Shown: piece by piece, positions 28,306 through 37,432 of the stretch
Position numbering within the stretch: the first letter of the stretch is position 1
Layout of the letters: the number at the start of each line of letters is the position of its first letter
Source: CAVRCA01 sp963719345
GTDB taxonomy: Bacteria; Pseudomonadota; Alphaproteobacteria; Acetobacterales; Acetobacteraceae
Direction: 5' to 3'
NCBI GenBank assembly: GCA_963719345.1
Contig: CAVRCA010000007.1
Span: 1-64,000, forward strand
DNA length: 64,000 nt
Made by a program: the position numbers and the translations under genes
The notes under the pieces: model-generated
The model's database searches: none
Told to the model about the DNA's origin: nothing
Seen by the model: only the letters and a program-made list of their open reading frames with translations

Positions 28306-29958
28306 GTGAGCCTGCTGGTCGACCTGTTCGGCTATCTCAGCATCGTGGTGCACGGGCTGACGATCGTCGCGCAGTCGATGGCCGTCGGCAGCGTGCTGTT
28401 CGTGGTCCTGCTCGCCCGCCCCTTCCTGCACCGGCTCGGCCCGTCCGGGTTTCCCGTCCTGCAGGGCAGCGTGCGGATCACCGGCTGGAGCGCCCTCTCC
28501 TTGGTGGTTTGCGAAGCCGCCACGATCGCGCTGCAGGCCGCCGTCCTGATCGGCACCGTCGGGCTTTCCGTCTGGGACGTGCTCGGCGCCAACTTCGCGT
28601 TGGCCGGCATGGTGAAAATCGTGGCGGCGGCCCTGATCGGAGGGGCGGTGCTCGCCCGCGGCACCCGCGCGCCGTCCGGCCTGCTCGTCGTCCTGGCCGT
28701 GATCGAGCTGGCGGCGGCCACGCTGACCACGCACGCGGCGGCGCGGCTCGACGACCGGGCCGTGTTGCTGATCGTGGAAGGGCTGCATCAGTTCGGCGCC
28801 GCGATCTGGATCGGCGGGCTGCCCTGCTTCGTGCTGGCGCTCCACCTGGTGTCCGGCGGGACCGCCTGGCGGCTGGTCGGGGCTCGCTACTCCCGCATGT
28901 CGATGGCCGGCGTCGCCTGCATCCTGCTCAGCGGCATCACCATGAGCTTCTATTACATCGGCGACTGGCAGGGGTTCTACGGCACCGCCTATGGCGTGAT
29001 GGTAGGCGCCAAGATCGCCATGTTCCTGATGCTGCTCGGCCTCGGCGCGCTCAACTTCCGTCTCGTCGAGCGCCTGCGGGTGCAACCCGGCACGAAGGTG
29101 ACCCGGCTCAAGCGATGCGCCGAGGTCGAGATCGGCATCGGCATCACCATCTTCTTCGCCGCCGCCTCGCTCACCTCGGTGCCGCCCGCCGTCGATCTGA
29201 CGCAGGACCGGGTCACCTTCGCCGAAATCCTTGAGCGCAACGCGCCGGCCTGGCCTCGGCTGGCCTCGCCCGAGCATGACGTGCTCGCCCTGCCCGCCCT
29301 CCAGGCCGAGCTCGACGCCAAGGCGACGGCCTCGCATCACCCCGGGGCCGAGGCGTTCACGCCGGGCGCGGGCGAACTGCCGCCGCGCAACGCCGCCGAC
29401 ATTGCGTGGTCCGAGTACAACCACCATTGGGCCGGCATTTTCGTCCTCGCCATCGGCCTGCTCGCCCTGCTGAACCAGGCGGGACTGCGCTGGGCGCGGC
29501 ATTGGCCGCTGCTGTTCCTCGGCCTCGCCGCCTTCCTGTTCGTCCGCTCGGACCCGGAGAACTGGCCGCTCGGCCATATCGGCCTGCTCGAGAGCCTGCG
29601 CGACGTCGAGGTGCTGCAGCACCGGGTGTTCGTGCTGCTGCTGATCGCCTTCGCGTTCTTCGAGTGGCGGGTCCGCACCAGTCCTCGCCCGCATCCGCGC
29701 GCCGCCCTGGTATTTCCGCTGATCTGCGCCGGCGGCGGCGCTCTGCTGCTCACCCACAGCCACGCGATCGCCAACGTTAAGGACGCGCTGCTGATCGAGC
29801 TCACCCACACGCCGCTGGCGCTCGCCGCCGTGGTCGCCGGCTGGTCCCGTTGGCTCGAACTCAGGCTGGACCCGCCGACCAACCGCATCGCCGGGTGGGT
29901 GTGGCCGGTGTGCCTGCTGCTGATCGGCGTGATGCTGCTCTGGTATCGCGAGGCGTAG
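28306..29958 (+). CDS. copD: CopD family copper transport membrane protein
   Basis: 550 residues from GTG 28306, just after the copC stop. Many hydrophobic segments: about eight in the first 300 residues (VHGLTIVAQSMAVGSVLFVV, MVKIVAAALIGGAVLA and others), then a soluble region of about 85 residues, and a second membrane block to the end. The histidine in IVEGLHQFGAAIWIGG and the WXGG pattern are typical CopD features. Predicted to carry copper across the inner membrane, fed by CopC. The C-terminal extension beyond the standard CopD domain is unassigned. Confidence 0.87.
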   Translation: MSLLVDLFGYLSIVVHGLTIVAQSMAVGSVLFVVLLARPFLHRLGPSGFPVLQGSVRITGWSALSLVVCEAATIALQAAVLIGTVGLSVWDVLGANFALAGMVKIVAAALIGGAVLARGTRAPSGLLVVLAVIELAAATLTTHAAARLDDRAVLLIVEGLHQFGAAIWIGGLPCFVLALHLVSGGTAWRLVGARYSRMSMAGVACILLSGITMSFYYIGDWQGFYGTAYGVMVGAKIAMFLMLLGLGALNFRLVERLRVQPGTKVTRLKRCAEVEIGIGITIFFAAASLTSVPPAVDLTQDRVTFAEILERNAPAWPRLASPEHDVLALPALQAELDAKATASHHPGAEAFTPGAGELPPRNAADIAWSEYNHHWAGIFVLAIGLLALLNQAGLRWARHWPLLFLGLAAFLFVRSDPENWPLGHIGLLESLRDVEVLQHRVFVLLLIAFAFFEWRVRTSPRPHPRAALVFPLICAGGGALLLTHSHAIANVKDALLIELTHTPLALAAVVAGWSRWLELRLDPPTNRIAGWVWPVCLLLIGVMLLWYREA

Positions 29959-29967
29959 GGCGGTCGG

Positions 29968-30412
29968 CTAAATGGCCCGCTTCCAGGCGAGAGAAAAGAC
30001 GGTTCTGGCACCCGTCAGCGTGCTGACCGCCGGTGCCGACGTCACGGACAGACGATCTCCTTCGATCGCGAACAGGCGCACCTGAGCGACGCCGTTCCAC
30101 GCTTCGTTCCAGGACGCCTCGGGATGGTAGATCAGCTTGTCGCCATCGAGTTCATAGCGGCCGGCGAACGCGACCATGCTGCGGTAGAGGCGGATCGCCT
30201 CCTGGTCGGTCGCCTGGGCCGCTGCCGGAGGCGTCCGATCTGCCGTGGTGAAGATAGTGGCGGCGTGGCCATCCGCTGCGTAGATGACCCAGGCATTCGG
30301 GTTCTTGCCCAAAGGATGACTCGTCTGCCCCGAGTTCGAGGTTCTCCTCGGTGAACGACAGGAGTTTCCATGTTCCGACAAGAGCCTCGGCCGCTCGTGT
30401 GGGTTCACTCAC
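29968..30412 (-). CDS. Lipocalin-like domain protein, one frame break
   Basis: About 147 residues. The GTG at 30412 opens SEPTRAAEALVGTWKLLSF, the start of the Lipocalin_5-type domain; the body reads KNPNAWVIYAADGHAATIF, GRYELDGDKLIYHPEASWNE and VFSLAWKRAI. The frame shifts near 30335 between ENLE and SGQTSHPLGK, compatible with one missing base. Its start overlaps the upstream DUF1772 stop by 8 bp, so the two are translated together. A small beta-barrel for a hydrophobic ligand is expected; the ligand is unknown. Confidence 0.78.
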
Positions 30413-30893
30413 TGCGTTTCTCCTGACACCTCTCCCGACGGCATTCGCGAGCGAAGTTCTTGATCGCCGCTATGGCAGCGATGACTGACAACGTGGCGGC
30501 CAGCGCGTGCCCGGCTTCCCATCGCAGCCGATAACTCGGCCAGTCATCGGGAACGTCCGCTGATGTCCAGACACTTACGGCCGCATTCACGGGAGCGTTG
30601 AGCGAAAAAAACGCGGCGAGCATCCCGCAATAGGAAAGTATCTCCACCACCATCATCCGCGCCATCTCGCGGTTGCTGCGGTTCAAGAGGAGCAAGGCGA
30701 GCGCGCTCGCCAGCGCTCCAATCTCGGTCGGCGCGCCCAGGAACGGCCCCCAACCACGATAGAGGTGCTGCTGCACGGCGAGCCAGAGCAGCCCATCAAG
30801 CATCATCTTGTTGGGCAGTTCCAGGACGTGTGCCGCAGGGGCGAGTGTGGCCAGAATTGCCAGCGCCACATTTGCGCGAAGCAAGCCGCTCAT
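30405..30893 (-). CDS. DUF1772-like membrane protein
   Basis: 162 residues from ATG 30893 with four hydrophobic segments (VALAILATLAPAAHVLELP, GALASALALLLLN, VVEILSYCGMLAAFF, ALAATLSVIAAIAAI). SYRLRWEAGHALAAT near the C-terminus matches the DUF1772/anthrone-oxygenase-like family of small four-helix membrane proteins. It is coupled to the lipocalin-like gene by overlap. It lies only 6 bp after the stop of the solute-binding protein gene on the same strand... the latter ends at 30900, so it may be read through from the homogentisate operon. Function unknown. Confidence 0.65.
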   Translation of the reverse strand: MSGLLRANVALAILATLAPAAHVLELPNKMMLDGLLWLAVQQHLYRGWGPFLGAPTEIGALASALALLLLNRSNREMARMMVVEILSYCGMLAAFFSLNAPVNAAVSVWTSADVPDDWPSYRLRWEAGHALAATLSVIAAIAAIKNFARECRRERCQEKRSE

Positions 30894-30899
30894 CCCGGC

Positions 30900-32099
30900 T
30901 CAGCCGCAAGACTGGGGCAGGAACGCTTCCGCGCCCGGCACCGTCGCGAGCGGGGCGTAGTAGTCCCAGGGCGCGCGGCTCTCCTGCGGCGATTTCACCC
31001 GGTAGAGCGTCACGTCGTAGAGCACCCGGCCGTCGTCGCGCACTTTCGCCGCGTGGCCGAGATAATCGACCGGCAGCGCCCGCATCGCCGCCGCCACCGC
31101 AAGCGGGTCGCGCGTCCCCGCGTGGGCCATCGCCTTGAGGAAATGCAGGCTGGCGACGTAGGTCGCGGCCTGCTCGCGCGTCGGCATTGCCTGCCGCTCG
31201 GCAAAGAAGCGCTTGCTGAACGCGCGCGAGGCGTCGGTCTGGTCCCAGTAGAAACCCGAGGTGAAAGTGAGCCCCTGGCACACCGGCAAGCCGAGCGCGT
31301 GGATGTCGGTGATGTAGACGAGGAACCCGGCCAGTCGCTGGCGTCCCTTCGACTGGAGGCCGAACTCGGCGGCCTGCTTGATGAGGTTCACCTGGTCGTT
31401 GCCGACGGCGGCAAGCCCGATCACCTGCGCCCCGGCATTTTGGGCCGCGACCAGCTGCGACGAAAAATCGGTGTTGCCGATCGGGAAGTAGGTCGAGCCC
31501 AGCACCCGCCCGCCGCCCGCCTCGATCACCGATTTGGCTCCCGCTTCGACCGCCCGGCCGAAGCTGAAATCCACTGTGATGAAGAACCATGTCGAGCCGC
31601 CCTGGCGCAGCATCGCCCCCGCCGTCCCGGTGGTCATCGCGTGCGTATCGTCCGCCCAATGCGTGCTCACCGGCGCGCACAGTTTCTGGGTGAAATCGGT
31701 GATGGCGGCGCCGGTGATCATCACCGTCCGGCCCCGCTCCCGCGCCGCCTGCTGGACGGTCAGCGCGATCGGCGTCACCGGAAGGTCGGCGATCGCGTCC
31801 ACGCCGTCGGCGTCGTACCATTTGCGGGCGAGCGCACCGGCGACATCGGGCTTGTTCAGCGTGTCGGCATGGAGGATTTCGATCGGCCGGCCGAGCACGG
31901 TGGGGCCGAAATCCGCTGCCGCCAGGCGCGCCGCCAGCACCGATCCGGGGCCGCCGCTGTCGGCGTACGGCCCGCTCTCATCGGTCAGGACGCCGATCCT
32001 CACCGGCCCGGCCTGGGCCTTGACGATCCGGCGGGACGCGCCGAGCAGCGACGCAGCGGCCAGCCCGGCCAGGGCGCCGCGACGGCTCCATCCGGTCAT
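30900..32099 (-). CDS. ABC transporter substrate-binding protein, type I, last gene of the homogentisate operon
   Basis: 399 residues from ATG 32099, whose bases overlap the fahA stop (ATGA). The N-terminus is a Tat-type signal (GWSRRGALAGLAAASLLG). The mature part starts VRIGVLTDESGPYADSGG and keeps the same landmarks as the paralogue at 18 kb, for example TWFFITVDFSFG and GNTDFSSQLVAAQNAGAQVI. No permease or ATPase nearby. Tight coupling to fahA suggests it binds an aromatic acid or a breakdown product used by this operon, which is inference. Confidence 0.88.
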   Translation of the reverse strand: MTGWSRRGALAGLAAASLLGASRRIVKAQAGPVRIGVLTDESGPYADSGGPGSVLAARLAAADFGPTVLGRPIEILHADTLNKPDVAGALARKWYDADGVDAIADLPVTPIALTVQQAARERGRTVMITGAAITDFTQKLCAPVSTHWADDTHAMTTGTAGAMLRQGGSTWFFITVDFSFGRAVEAGAKSVIEAGGGRVLGSTYFPIGNTDFSSQLVAAQNAGAQVIGLAAVGNDQVNLIKQAAEFGLQSKGRQRLAGFLVYITDIHALGLPVCQGLTFTSGFYWDQTDASRAFSKRFFAERQAMPTREQAATYVASLHFLKAMAHAGTRDPLAVAAAMRALPVDYLGHAAKVRDDGRVLYDVTLYRVKSPQESRAPWDYYAPLATVPGAEAFLPQSCG

Positions 32100-33397
32100 G
32101 TGGCGGGCAGCACGCGGCCGCGGCACTCGCCGAAACCGATCGACACGAAACCGTCGCGCCGGCAGGTGCCGCGAAAGATCACCTCGTCGCCGTCCTCCAG
32201 GAACGTTCGCCTCTCGCCGGATGGCAACTCGATGGTTTGGCGGCCGGCCTCGGTGATCTCGAGCAGAGCCCCGAAGCCCGACCGCTCCGGGGCGGAGATC
32301 GTGCCGCTGCCCAGCAGGTCGCCCGCCTGCAGGTTGCAGCCGCCGCTGGTGTGGTGGGCCACCATCTGCGCCACCGTCCAGTACAGCTCGCGCGTGTTGG
32401 CGAAGGAGAGCCGGTGCGGCGCCGACCCGCGATCCCGCATGACCGGAGTGTACAGGTATACCTCGACGTCGATGCTGAGGCCGCCGGCCGCCTGATCCGT
32501 ACGGTCGAGCAGATAGGGAAGCGGCTCAGGGTCGCCGTCGGGCCGGGCCGGCTGGGCGATGCGGAACGGCTCCAGGGCTTCCGGCGTGACCAGCCAAGGC
32601 GAGACGCTGGTCTGGAAATTCTTGGCCAGGAACGGCCCGAGCGGCTGCATTTCCCATGTCTGTACGTCGCGGGCCGACCAGTCGTTCAGCAGGCAGAAGC
32701 CGGCAATGTGTTCACCCGCCTGCCCGACCGGGATCGGTTCACCGAGCGCGTTGCCCGGTCCGATCCAGATGCCCAGCTCCATCTCGTAGTCGAGCCGCTG
32801 GGACGCGCCGTACTCCGGCACGTCGCGGCCCGCGACCAGGCGCTGCCCCTTCGGCCGCCGCACGTCCGTGCCCGACGGGCGCACGGACGAGGCGCGGCTA
32901 TGGTAGGCAACCGGGACGTATTTGTAGTTGGGGGCAAGCGGATTGTCCGGTCGGGACAATCGACCACCGTTGCGCGCATGGTGGATGCCGGCGAAGAAAT
33001 CGGTGTAGGCGCCGATCGCGACGGGCAGGCGAACCGCGCAGTCCTCGCTCCGACGCAGCAAGCTCGCGCGCATTGCGGCGATCCGCGCCCGGTCGGGCCC
33101 ATCCGCGTCGAGGACGGCGCTCACCCGGTTGCGCAGCTCGCGTCGTGCGGCGGGACCGAGCGCCAGCAGCGGGTTCAGCGTCGGGCCGAGCGCCGCCTCG
33201 GCAACGCCGCCCAGCAACCCGGCTTCGGCCGCCCCGCGCAGGTCGAGGATCTCGTCGCCGATCGCCACGCCGCCACGGGGCTCGTCACCGGACGGGCTGA
33301 ACACGCCGAAAGGCAGGTTCTGGATCGGGAACTGCGGATGCCCGTCGGCCAATTCCACCCAGCTTCGACGGGCGGGATCATGCGTCGCATCCGTCAT
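32096..33397 (-). CDS. fahA: Fumarylacetoacetase
   Basis: Last enzyme of tyrosine/homogentisate breakdown; splits fumarylacetoacetate into fumarate and acetoacetate. 433 residues from ATG 33397, which overlaps the hmgA stop (ATGA). Conserved sites can be seen: YTDFFAGIHHARNGG (metal Asp and catalytic His), YEMELGIWIG (metal Glu pair), LLNDWSARDVQTWEMQPLGP (metal Asp), FLAKNFQTSVSPW (Lys), and the C-terminal GDLLGSGTISAP. Length and order match bacterial and animal FAH. The isomerase step (maleylacetoacetate isomerase) is not encoded in the window. Confidence 0.95.
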   Translation of the reverse strand: MTDATHDPARRSWVELADGHPQFPIQNLPFGVFSPSGDEPRGGVAIGDEILDLRGAAEAGLLGGVAEAALGPTLNPLLALGPAARRELRNRVSAVLDADGPDRARIAAMRASLLRRSEDCAVRLPVAIGAYTDFFAGIHHARNGGRLSRPDNPLAPNYKYVPVAYHSRASSVRPSGTDVRRPKGQRLVAGRDVPEYGASQRLDYEMELGIWIGPGNALGEPIPVGQAGEHIAGFCLLNDWSARDVQTWEMQPLGPFLAKNFQTSVSPWLVTPEALEPFRIAQPARPDGDPEPLPYLLDRTDQAAGGLSIDVEVYLYTPVMRDRGSAPHRLSFANTRELYWTVAQMVAHHTSGGCNLQAGDLLGSGTISAPERSGFGALLEITEAGRQTIELPSGERRTFLEDGDEVIFRGTCRRDGFVSIGFGECRGRVLPAT

Positions 33398-34687
33398 TGT
33401 TGCACCTGTGGGAAATGGCGGCCGAGGCCGCGCCAGCATGCATCGTAGTCCGCCTGCAGCTGCGGACAGGCCAGCGCGAATTCGGTCGGGCGCAACAACA
33501 GCCGGGTCTCGAACATGAACGCAAGCGTATTGTCGATCTTGTGCGGCACCAGCTCGGCGTGGGCCGCCTTTTCCCAGGTCGGCGCGTCCGGGCCATGCGC
33601 GCTCATCGACGGATGCAACGATGCCCCGCCGGGCATGAAGCCGCCCTGCTTGCCGTCGTAGACGCCATGCACCAGCCCCATGAACTCGTTCATCACGTTG
33701 CGGTGGAACCAGGGCGGACGGAACGTGTGCTCGGCCACGGCCCAGCGCGGCGGGAAAATGGCGAAGTCGACATTCGCCGCGCCCGGCTGCTCGGTGGGCG
33801 ACGTCAAGACGGTGAAGATCGAGGGGTCCGGATGGTCGAAGCTGACCGAGCCGATCACGTTGAAGCGCGCAAGATCGTATTTGTACGGGGCCAGAGTGCC
33901 GTGCCAGGCCACGACGTCGAGCGGGGAATGGTCGAGTTCGGTCGTCCATAGCCCGCCCATGAACTTCTGCACGATTTCGACCGGCTCATCCCTATCCTCG
34001 AACCAGGCGACCGGCGCCAGGAAGTCGCGGGCGTTGGCGAGGCCGTTGGCGCCGATCGGACCAAGCTCCGGCAGTCGCAGGGCCGCACCGTGGTTCTCGC
34101 AAATGTATCCGCGCGCCGTGCCCGCCCGCAGCTCGACCCGGAACCGGACGCCGCGCGGGATCACGGCAATTTCGCCCGGTCCAACCGCCAGGCGGCCCAG
34201 CTCGGTGAGAAGGAGCAGCCCGCCTTCCTGCGGCACCAGCAGGAACTCGCCGTCGGCATTCCAGAAGACGCGCCGCATCGAGCGGTTGGCACAGTAAAGA
34301 TGTACGGAGACGCCGGTTCCCGATTGGGTGTCGGTGTTGGCGGCCAAGGTGACGAGGCCGGCGACGAAATCCGTCGGCTCCTCGGGGATCGGCAGCGCGT
34401 TCCAGCGCAACCGGTTGGGGGTGGGCGGCGCCAGCGCACCACACAGCCGCCCCGAGTTCGATCCGCCGATAGGGCGGGTGATCGACCGAGGGCCGGATGC
34501 GATAGAGCCAGCTCCGCCGCGCCGCAGCGCGCGGGACGGTGAAGGGGGTGCCGGAGATCTGTTCCGCGTAGAGGCCCTGCGGGCCGCGCTGCGGCGAGTT
34601 CTGGCCCGACGGAAGCGCATCCGGAACCGCCTCCGTCGCGTATTCGTTGCCGAACCCCGAAAGGTAGGCGATGCCGTCCTGAATCAT
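33394..34687 (-). CDS. hmgA: Homogentisate 1,2-dioxygenase, one frame break
   Basis: Iron(II) enzyme that opens the ring of homogentisate to maleylacetoacetate. ATG 34687 (MIQDGIAYLSGFGNEYATEA) overlaps the P450 stop (ATGA). The iron ligands are visible in PPWFHRNVMNEFMG (His and Glu) and LHPSMSAHGPDAPTWE (His). The N-terminal third and the rest lie in different frames, joining near 34440 just before LRWNALPIPEEPTDFVAG; a single-base error explains it. After correction about 430 residues, the normal size. Confidence 0.92.
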
Positions 34688-35886
34688 GCGACCCTCACAG
34701 GCAGTGACAGGAAGCCGCGAAACCGCGCGCGACCGCCGCGCACCGGTTTGCCGGCGCGATCGTAGCGCGGGAAACGTTGCACGAACCGGCCGATGGCGAC
34801 ACGCCCCTCCAATCGCGCCAACGTCATCCCGGCGCATTGATGCACGCCCAACCCGAACGCGAGATGGCGGTTAGGCTCCCGCCCAAGGTCGAGCCGGTCC
34901 GGGTCCGGGAACTGCTCGGGGTCGCGGTTGGCCGCCCCGATGCAAAGCGTGACCGGCGTGTCCGGCGCGACCAGGATGCCACCGATCTCGGTTGGTGCCG
35001 TGCTGATCCGGTTGCCAAGCTGGTTCGAGCTGTCGAAGCGCAGGAATTCCTCGACGGCGCTCCGGATCAACGACGGATTGGCGAGCAGGCGCGCGCGCTG
35101 GTCCGGCCACTCGAGCAGGGCGGCCAGCCCGTTGCCGATGAGGTTCGTCGTCGTCTCGTGGCCGGCATTGAGAACGAAGATGCAGTTCTGTAACAGCTCT
35201 GCCTCGCTCAGCGGTTCGCCCTGCTCGCCTTGCAACAGCCTGGTCAACACGTCGCGCGACGGATCGCCAGGCCGGCGGCGACGCTCCGCCACGAGGTCCC
35301 GCAGATAGGCCAGGAACGCGACCACGGCGGCTTCACCGTCGGCCCGCTGGGCCTCGCTCAACACCGGTTCCAGGGCGCCCAGGATCGCGAGCGACCAGGC
35401 CCGCAGAGGTCCGCGCTCACCGCGCGGCACCCCGAGCAAGTTACCGATGACCTCCACCGGAATGGCGGTCGCAAAATCCTCGATGATGTCGATGGTGCCG
35501 CGCGCCGCCGCCCCGTCGAGCAACCGATCGACCAGGGCAACGAGGTCGGGCTCGAGGGCGGCGATCGCACGCACCGTAAGCGCCCCAATGATCCGCGTGC
35601 GGACGCGCGTGTGCAAGGGCGCGTCATTGAACACGAGGCTGCCGGTGTGATGCTGGTAGAGTGCCGAACCGACACCATATTTCGGCGCGAACTCCCGCCG
35701 TTTGTCGGAGCTGAACATCCGGGCGTCGCGGTAGACGGCGGCCACGTCGTCGTACCGCGTCAGGAACAGCGAACCGTCGGCCATGCGCCGTACCGGAGCA
35801 GCTTGACGGAGGGCGTGATAGGTCGGGTAGGGATCGGCGTAGAACGAGGCCGGCAACGCTTGCAGCTCGAACTCGGGACCCGCCAT
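34684..35886 (-). CDS. Cytochrome P450, first gene of the homogentisate operon
   Basis: 400 residues, soluble bacterial type, from ATG 35886 (MAGPEFELQALPASFYADPY). P450 landmarks: I-helix AGHETTTN, K-helix EEFLR, and the haem loop AFGLGVHQCAGMTLARLEGR with the cysteine ligand. The reading frame extends further upstream to 36585 but without family resemblance. It is the promoter-proximal gene of a unit with hmgA and fahA. A role in making or modifying a phenolic substrate upstream of homogentisate is suggested by position only. No ferredoxin or reductase is adjacent. Confidence 0.92.
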   Translation of the reverse strand: MAGPEFELQALPASFYADPYPTYHALRQAAPVRRMADGSLFLTRYDDVAAVYRDARMFSSDKRREFAPKYGVGSALYQHHTGSLVFNDAPLHTRVRTRIIGALTVRAIAALEPDLVALVDRLLDGAAARGTIDIIEDFATAIPVEVIGNLLGVPRGERGPLRAWSLAILGALEPVLSEAQRADGEAAVVAFLAYLRDLVAERRRRPGDPSRDVLTRLLQGEQGEPLSEAELLQNCIFVLNAGHETTTNLIGNGLAALLEWPDQRARLLANPSLIRSAVEEFLRFDSSNQLGNRISTAPTEIGGILVAPDTPVTLCIGAANRDPEQFPDPDRLDLGREPNRHLAFGLGVHQCAGMTLARLEGRVAIGRFVQRFPRYDRAGKPVRGGRARFRGFLSLPVRVA

Positions 35887-36126
35887 CTCGCCCCCCTGCC
35901 CTTGTCGGTTGTAGGTCGTCGGTCCACAAGCGTCCGAAACGAAACGTACAGCACCGCCTAGCATTGCTGCAACATGCGGCCCATATCGCGTTCGCCCGGA
36001 TGGCAGGCCCCGCCGCCGACCACGGCCGGCATCCCTCCACTTGTAGGACGACTGACCGTCATTATTGTGGCAGAATAGGTGAGAAGGCGGCGCGGTATGT
36101 ACCAGGCGCAAGGAGCGCGGTTGCAG
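35887..36126. promoter_or_regulatory. Divergent control region between the P450 operon and the MarR gene
   Basis: 240 bases between divergent starts. Two related 17-mers lie here in the same orientation: TTGTAGGTCGTCGGTCC (35909-35925) near the P450 start and TTGTAGGACGACTGACC (36041-36057) toward the MarR gene, 13 of 17 positions alike. They are candidate binding sites for the regulator; classical MarR sites are palindromic, so this is tentative. No clear -35/-10 pair was identified. Confidence 0.4.
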
Positions 36127-36624
36127 ATGAAACAGACGAGAGCGGGAGGAGCGGGTTCGGACTCTCCTGAGTTCAAGTTGGAGGAGTTCCTGCCCTACCA
36201 GCTCTCGGTCACGGCCGGCCGTGTCTCCCGGGTGTTCGCGCGCCACTATTCCGACGAGTTCGGTCTGACCATCCCGGAGTGGCGGGTCCTCGCGGTGATC
36301 GGCCGGTTCGAGGCGATCTCGCCCAGCCGGGTCAGCGAATGGACCGGCATGGACAAGGTGAAGGTCAGCCGGGCCGCCGCCACGTTGGTCGCGCGTGGGC
36401 TGTTGCGTCAGACACAGGATCCAGGGGATGGCCGCGCCCGGGTCCTGCGCATGACCCGCAAGGGACAGCGGGTCTACGAAGGCGTCATCCCGCTCGCCCG
36501 GCGATTGGAAGGTGAACTCGCGGCCGCCCTCAGCCGGTCCGAGTGGTCGAGCCTGCAGAAATCCCTTCTCAAGTTGCACAAGCATCTGGAGGAGAGCGCC
36601 GGTACGGAAGTCGGGCCGGAATAG
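36127..36624 (+). CDS. MarR family transcriptional regulator
   Basis: 165 residues from ATG 36127, with AGGAG 11 bases upstream; an alternative ATG at 36097 has AAGG at better spacing and would add 10 residues. The winged helix-turn-helix is plain: LTIPEWRVLAVIGRFEAISP, SRVSEWTGMDKVKVSRAAAT, LRQTQDPGDGRARVLRMTRKG. It is divergent from the P450-hmgA-fahA operon, the usual position for a repressor that responds to an aromatic acid. Ligand and targets are inferred from position. Confidence 0.88.
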   Translation: MKQTRAGGAGSDSPEFKLEEFLPYQLSVTAGRVSRVFARHYSDEFGLTIPEWRVLAVIGRFEAISPSRVSEWTGMDKVKVSRAAATLVARGLLRQTQDPGDGRARVLRMTRKGQRVYEGVIPLARRLEGELAAALSRSEWSSLQKSLLKLHKHLEESAGTEVGPE

Positions 36625-36651
36625 GGCTCCTGCCGCGTGCTCCCGAACGCC

Positions 36652-37407
36652 TCAGCCTGACGTCGAGAACCCGCCATCGACCGGTATGGCCGCGCCGGTG
36701 ACGAAGTCCGACGCGGCGCTGGCGAGAAACACCGCGACCCCCGCCATGTCGGCCGGCACGCCCCAGCGCCCCGCCGGAGTACGGGCAAGCACCCGGTCGT
36801 GCAGACCATCCACCTCCCGCCGGGCGGTCTGCGTCAGGGCCGTGTCGATCCAGCCGGGCAGCACCGCATTCACCTGGACGTTGTCGCGCGCCCACGCCGT
36901 CGCCAGCGACAGGGTCATCTGCACGATGCCCCCTTTACTGGACGCATAGGGCGTCGCGTAGGGAGCGCCGAACAGCGACATCATCGACCCGATATTGATG
37001 ATCTTGCCGCCGCCCGCCTGCTTCATCGGCGCGTAGGCGGCCTGCGCGCACAGGAACGCGCTGGTCAGGTTGGTGTCCATCACCGTGTGCCAGTCCGTCT
37101 CGCTGAGATCCTCGGGGCGCTTGCGGATCGACATGCCGGCATTGTTCACCAGGATGTCGAGCCGTCCGAACAGGGCGAGCGTCCGATCGACCAGAGCCCG
37201 ACACGCGGATTGCTGGGTGACATCGGCGCTGACGAACGAGCCGGGGCCGCCGAGTTCGGCCAGGGCGTCGCGCGCCTTGGCCTCGTCGCGGCCGGCGAGC
37301 ACGATCCTGGCCCCCGCCGCGGCGAGGCCCTTTGCCATGCCGAGGCCGATCCCGCCATTGCCGCCGGTGACGACGGCCACCCTCCCGGCCAGATCAAATA
37401 GCTGCAT
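36652..37407 (-). CDS. Short-chain dehydrogenase/reductase (SDR)
   Basis: 251 residues from ATG 37407 (MQLFDLAGRVAVVTGGNGG) with AGGAG nine bases upstream. The NAD(P) motif is TGGNGGIG; NNAG and the catalytic Ser/Tyr/Lys region (NIGSMMSLFGAPYATPYASSK) are all present, and PVDGGFSTSG closes the protein. A classical SDR resembling gluconate 5-dehydrogenase or 3-oxoacyl reductases. It lies 25 bp after the EF-G-like gene, likely in the same transcript, and is convergent with the MarR gene. Substrate unknown. Confidence 0.9.
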   Translation of the reverse strand: MQLFDLAGRVAVVTGGNGGIGLGMAKGLAAAGARIVLAGRDEAKARDALAELGGPGSFVSADVTQQSACRALVDRTLALFGRLDILVNNAGMSIRKRPEDLSETDWHTVMDTNLTSAFLCAQAAYAPMKQAGGGKIINIGSMMSLFGAPYATPYASSKGGIVQMTLSLATAWARDNVQVNAVLPGWIDTALTQTARREVDGLHDRVLARTPAGRWGVPADMAGVAVFLASAASDFVTGAAIPVDGGFSTSG

Positions 37408-37432
37408 CGGTCGGTTCTCCTGCTGGAGGATG

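Noticed and set aside
27799..29808. A 669-residue minus-strand frame opposite copC-copD
   Set aside because: Low-complexity Gln/His/Gly/Asp text typical of antisense GC-rich DNA; the plus strand has clear CopC and CopD.
34684..36585. A 633-residue N-terminally extended P450
   Set aside because: The first 233 residues overlap the MarR gene on the other strand and have no family text; the P450 starts at 35886.
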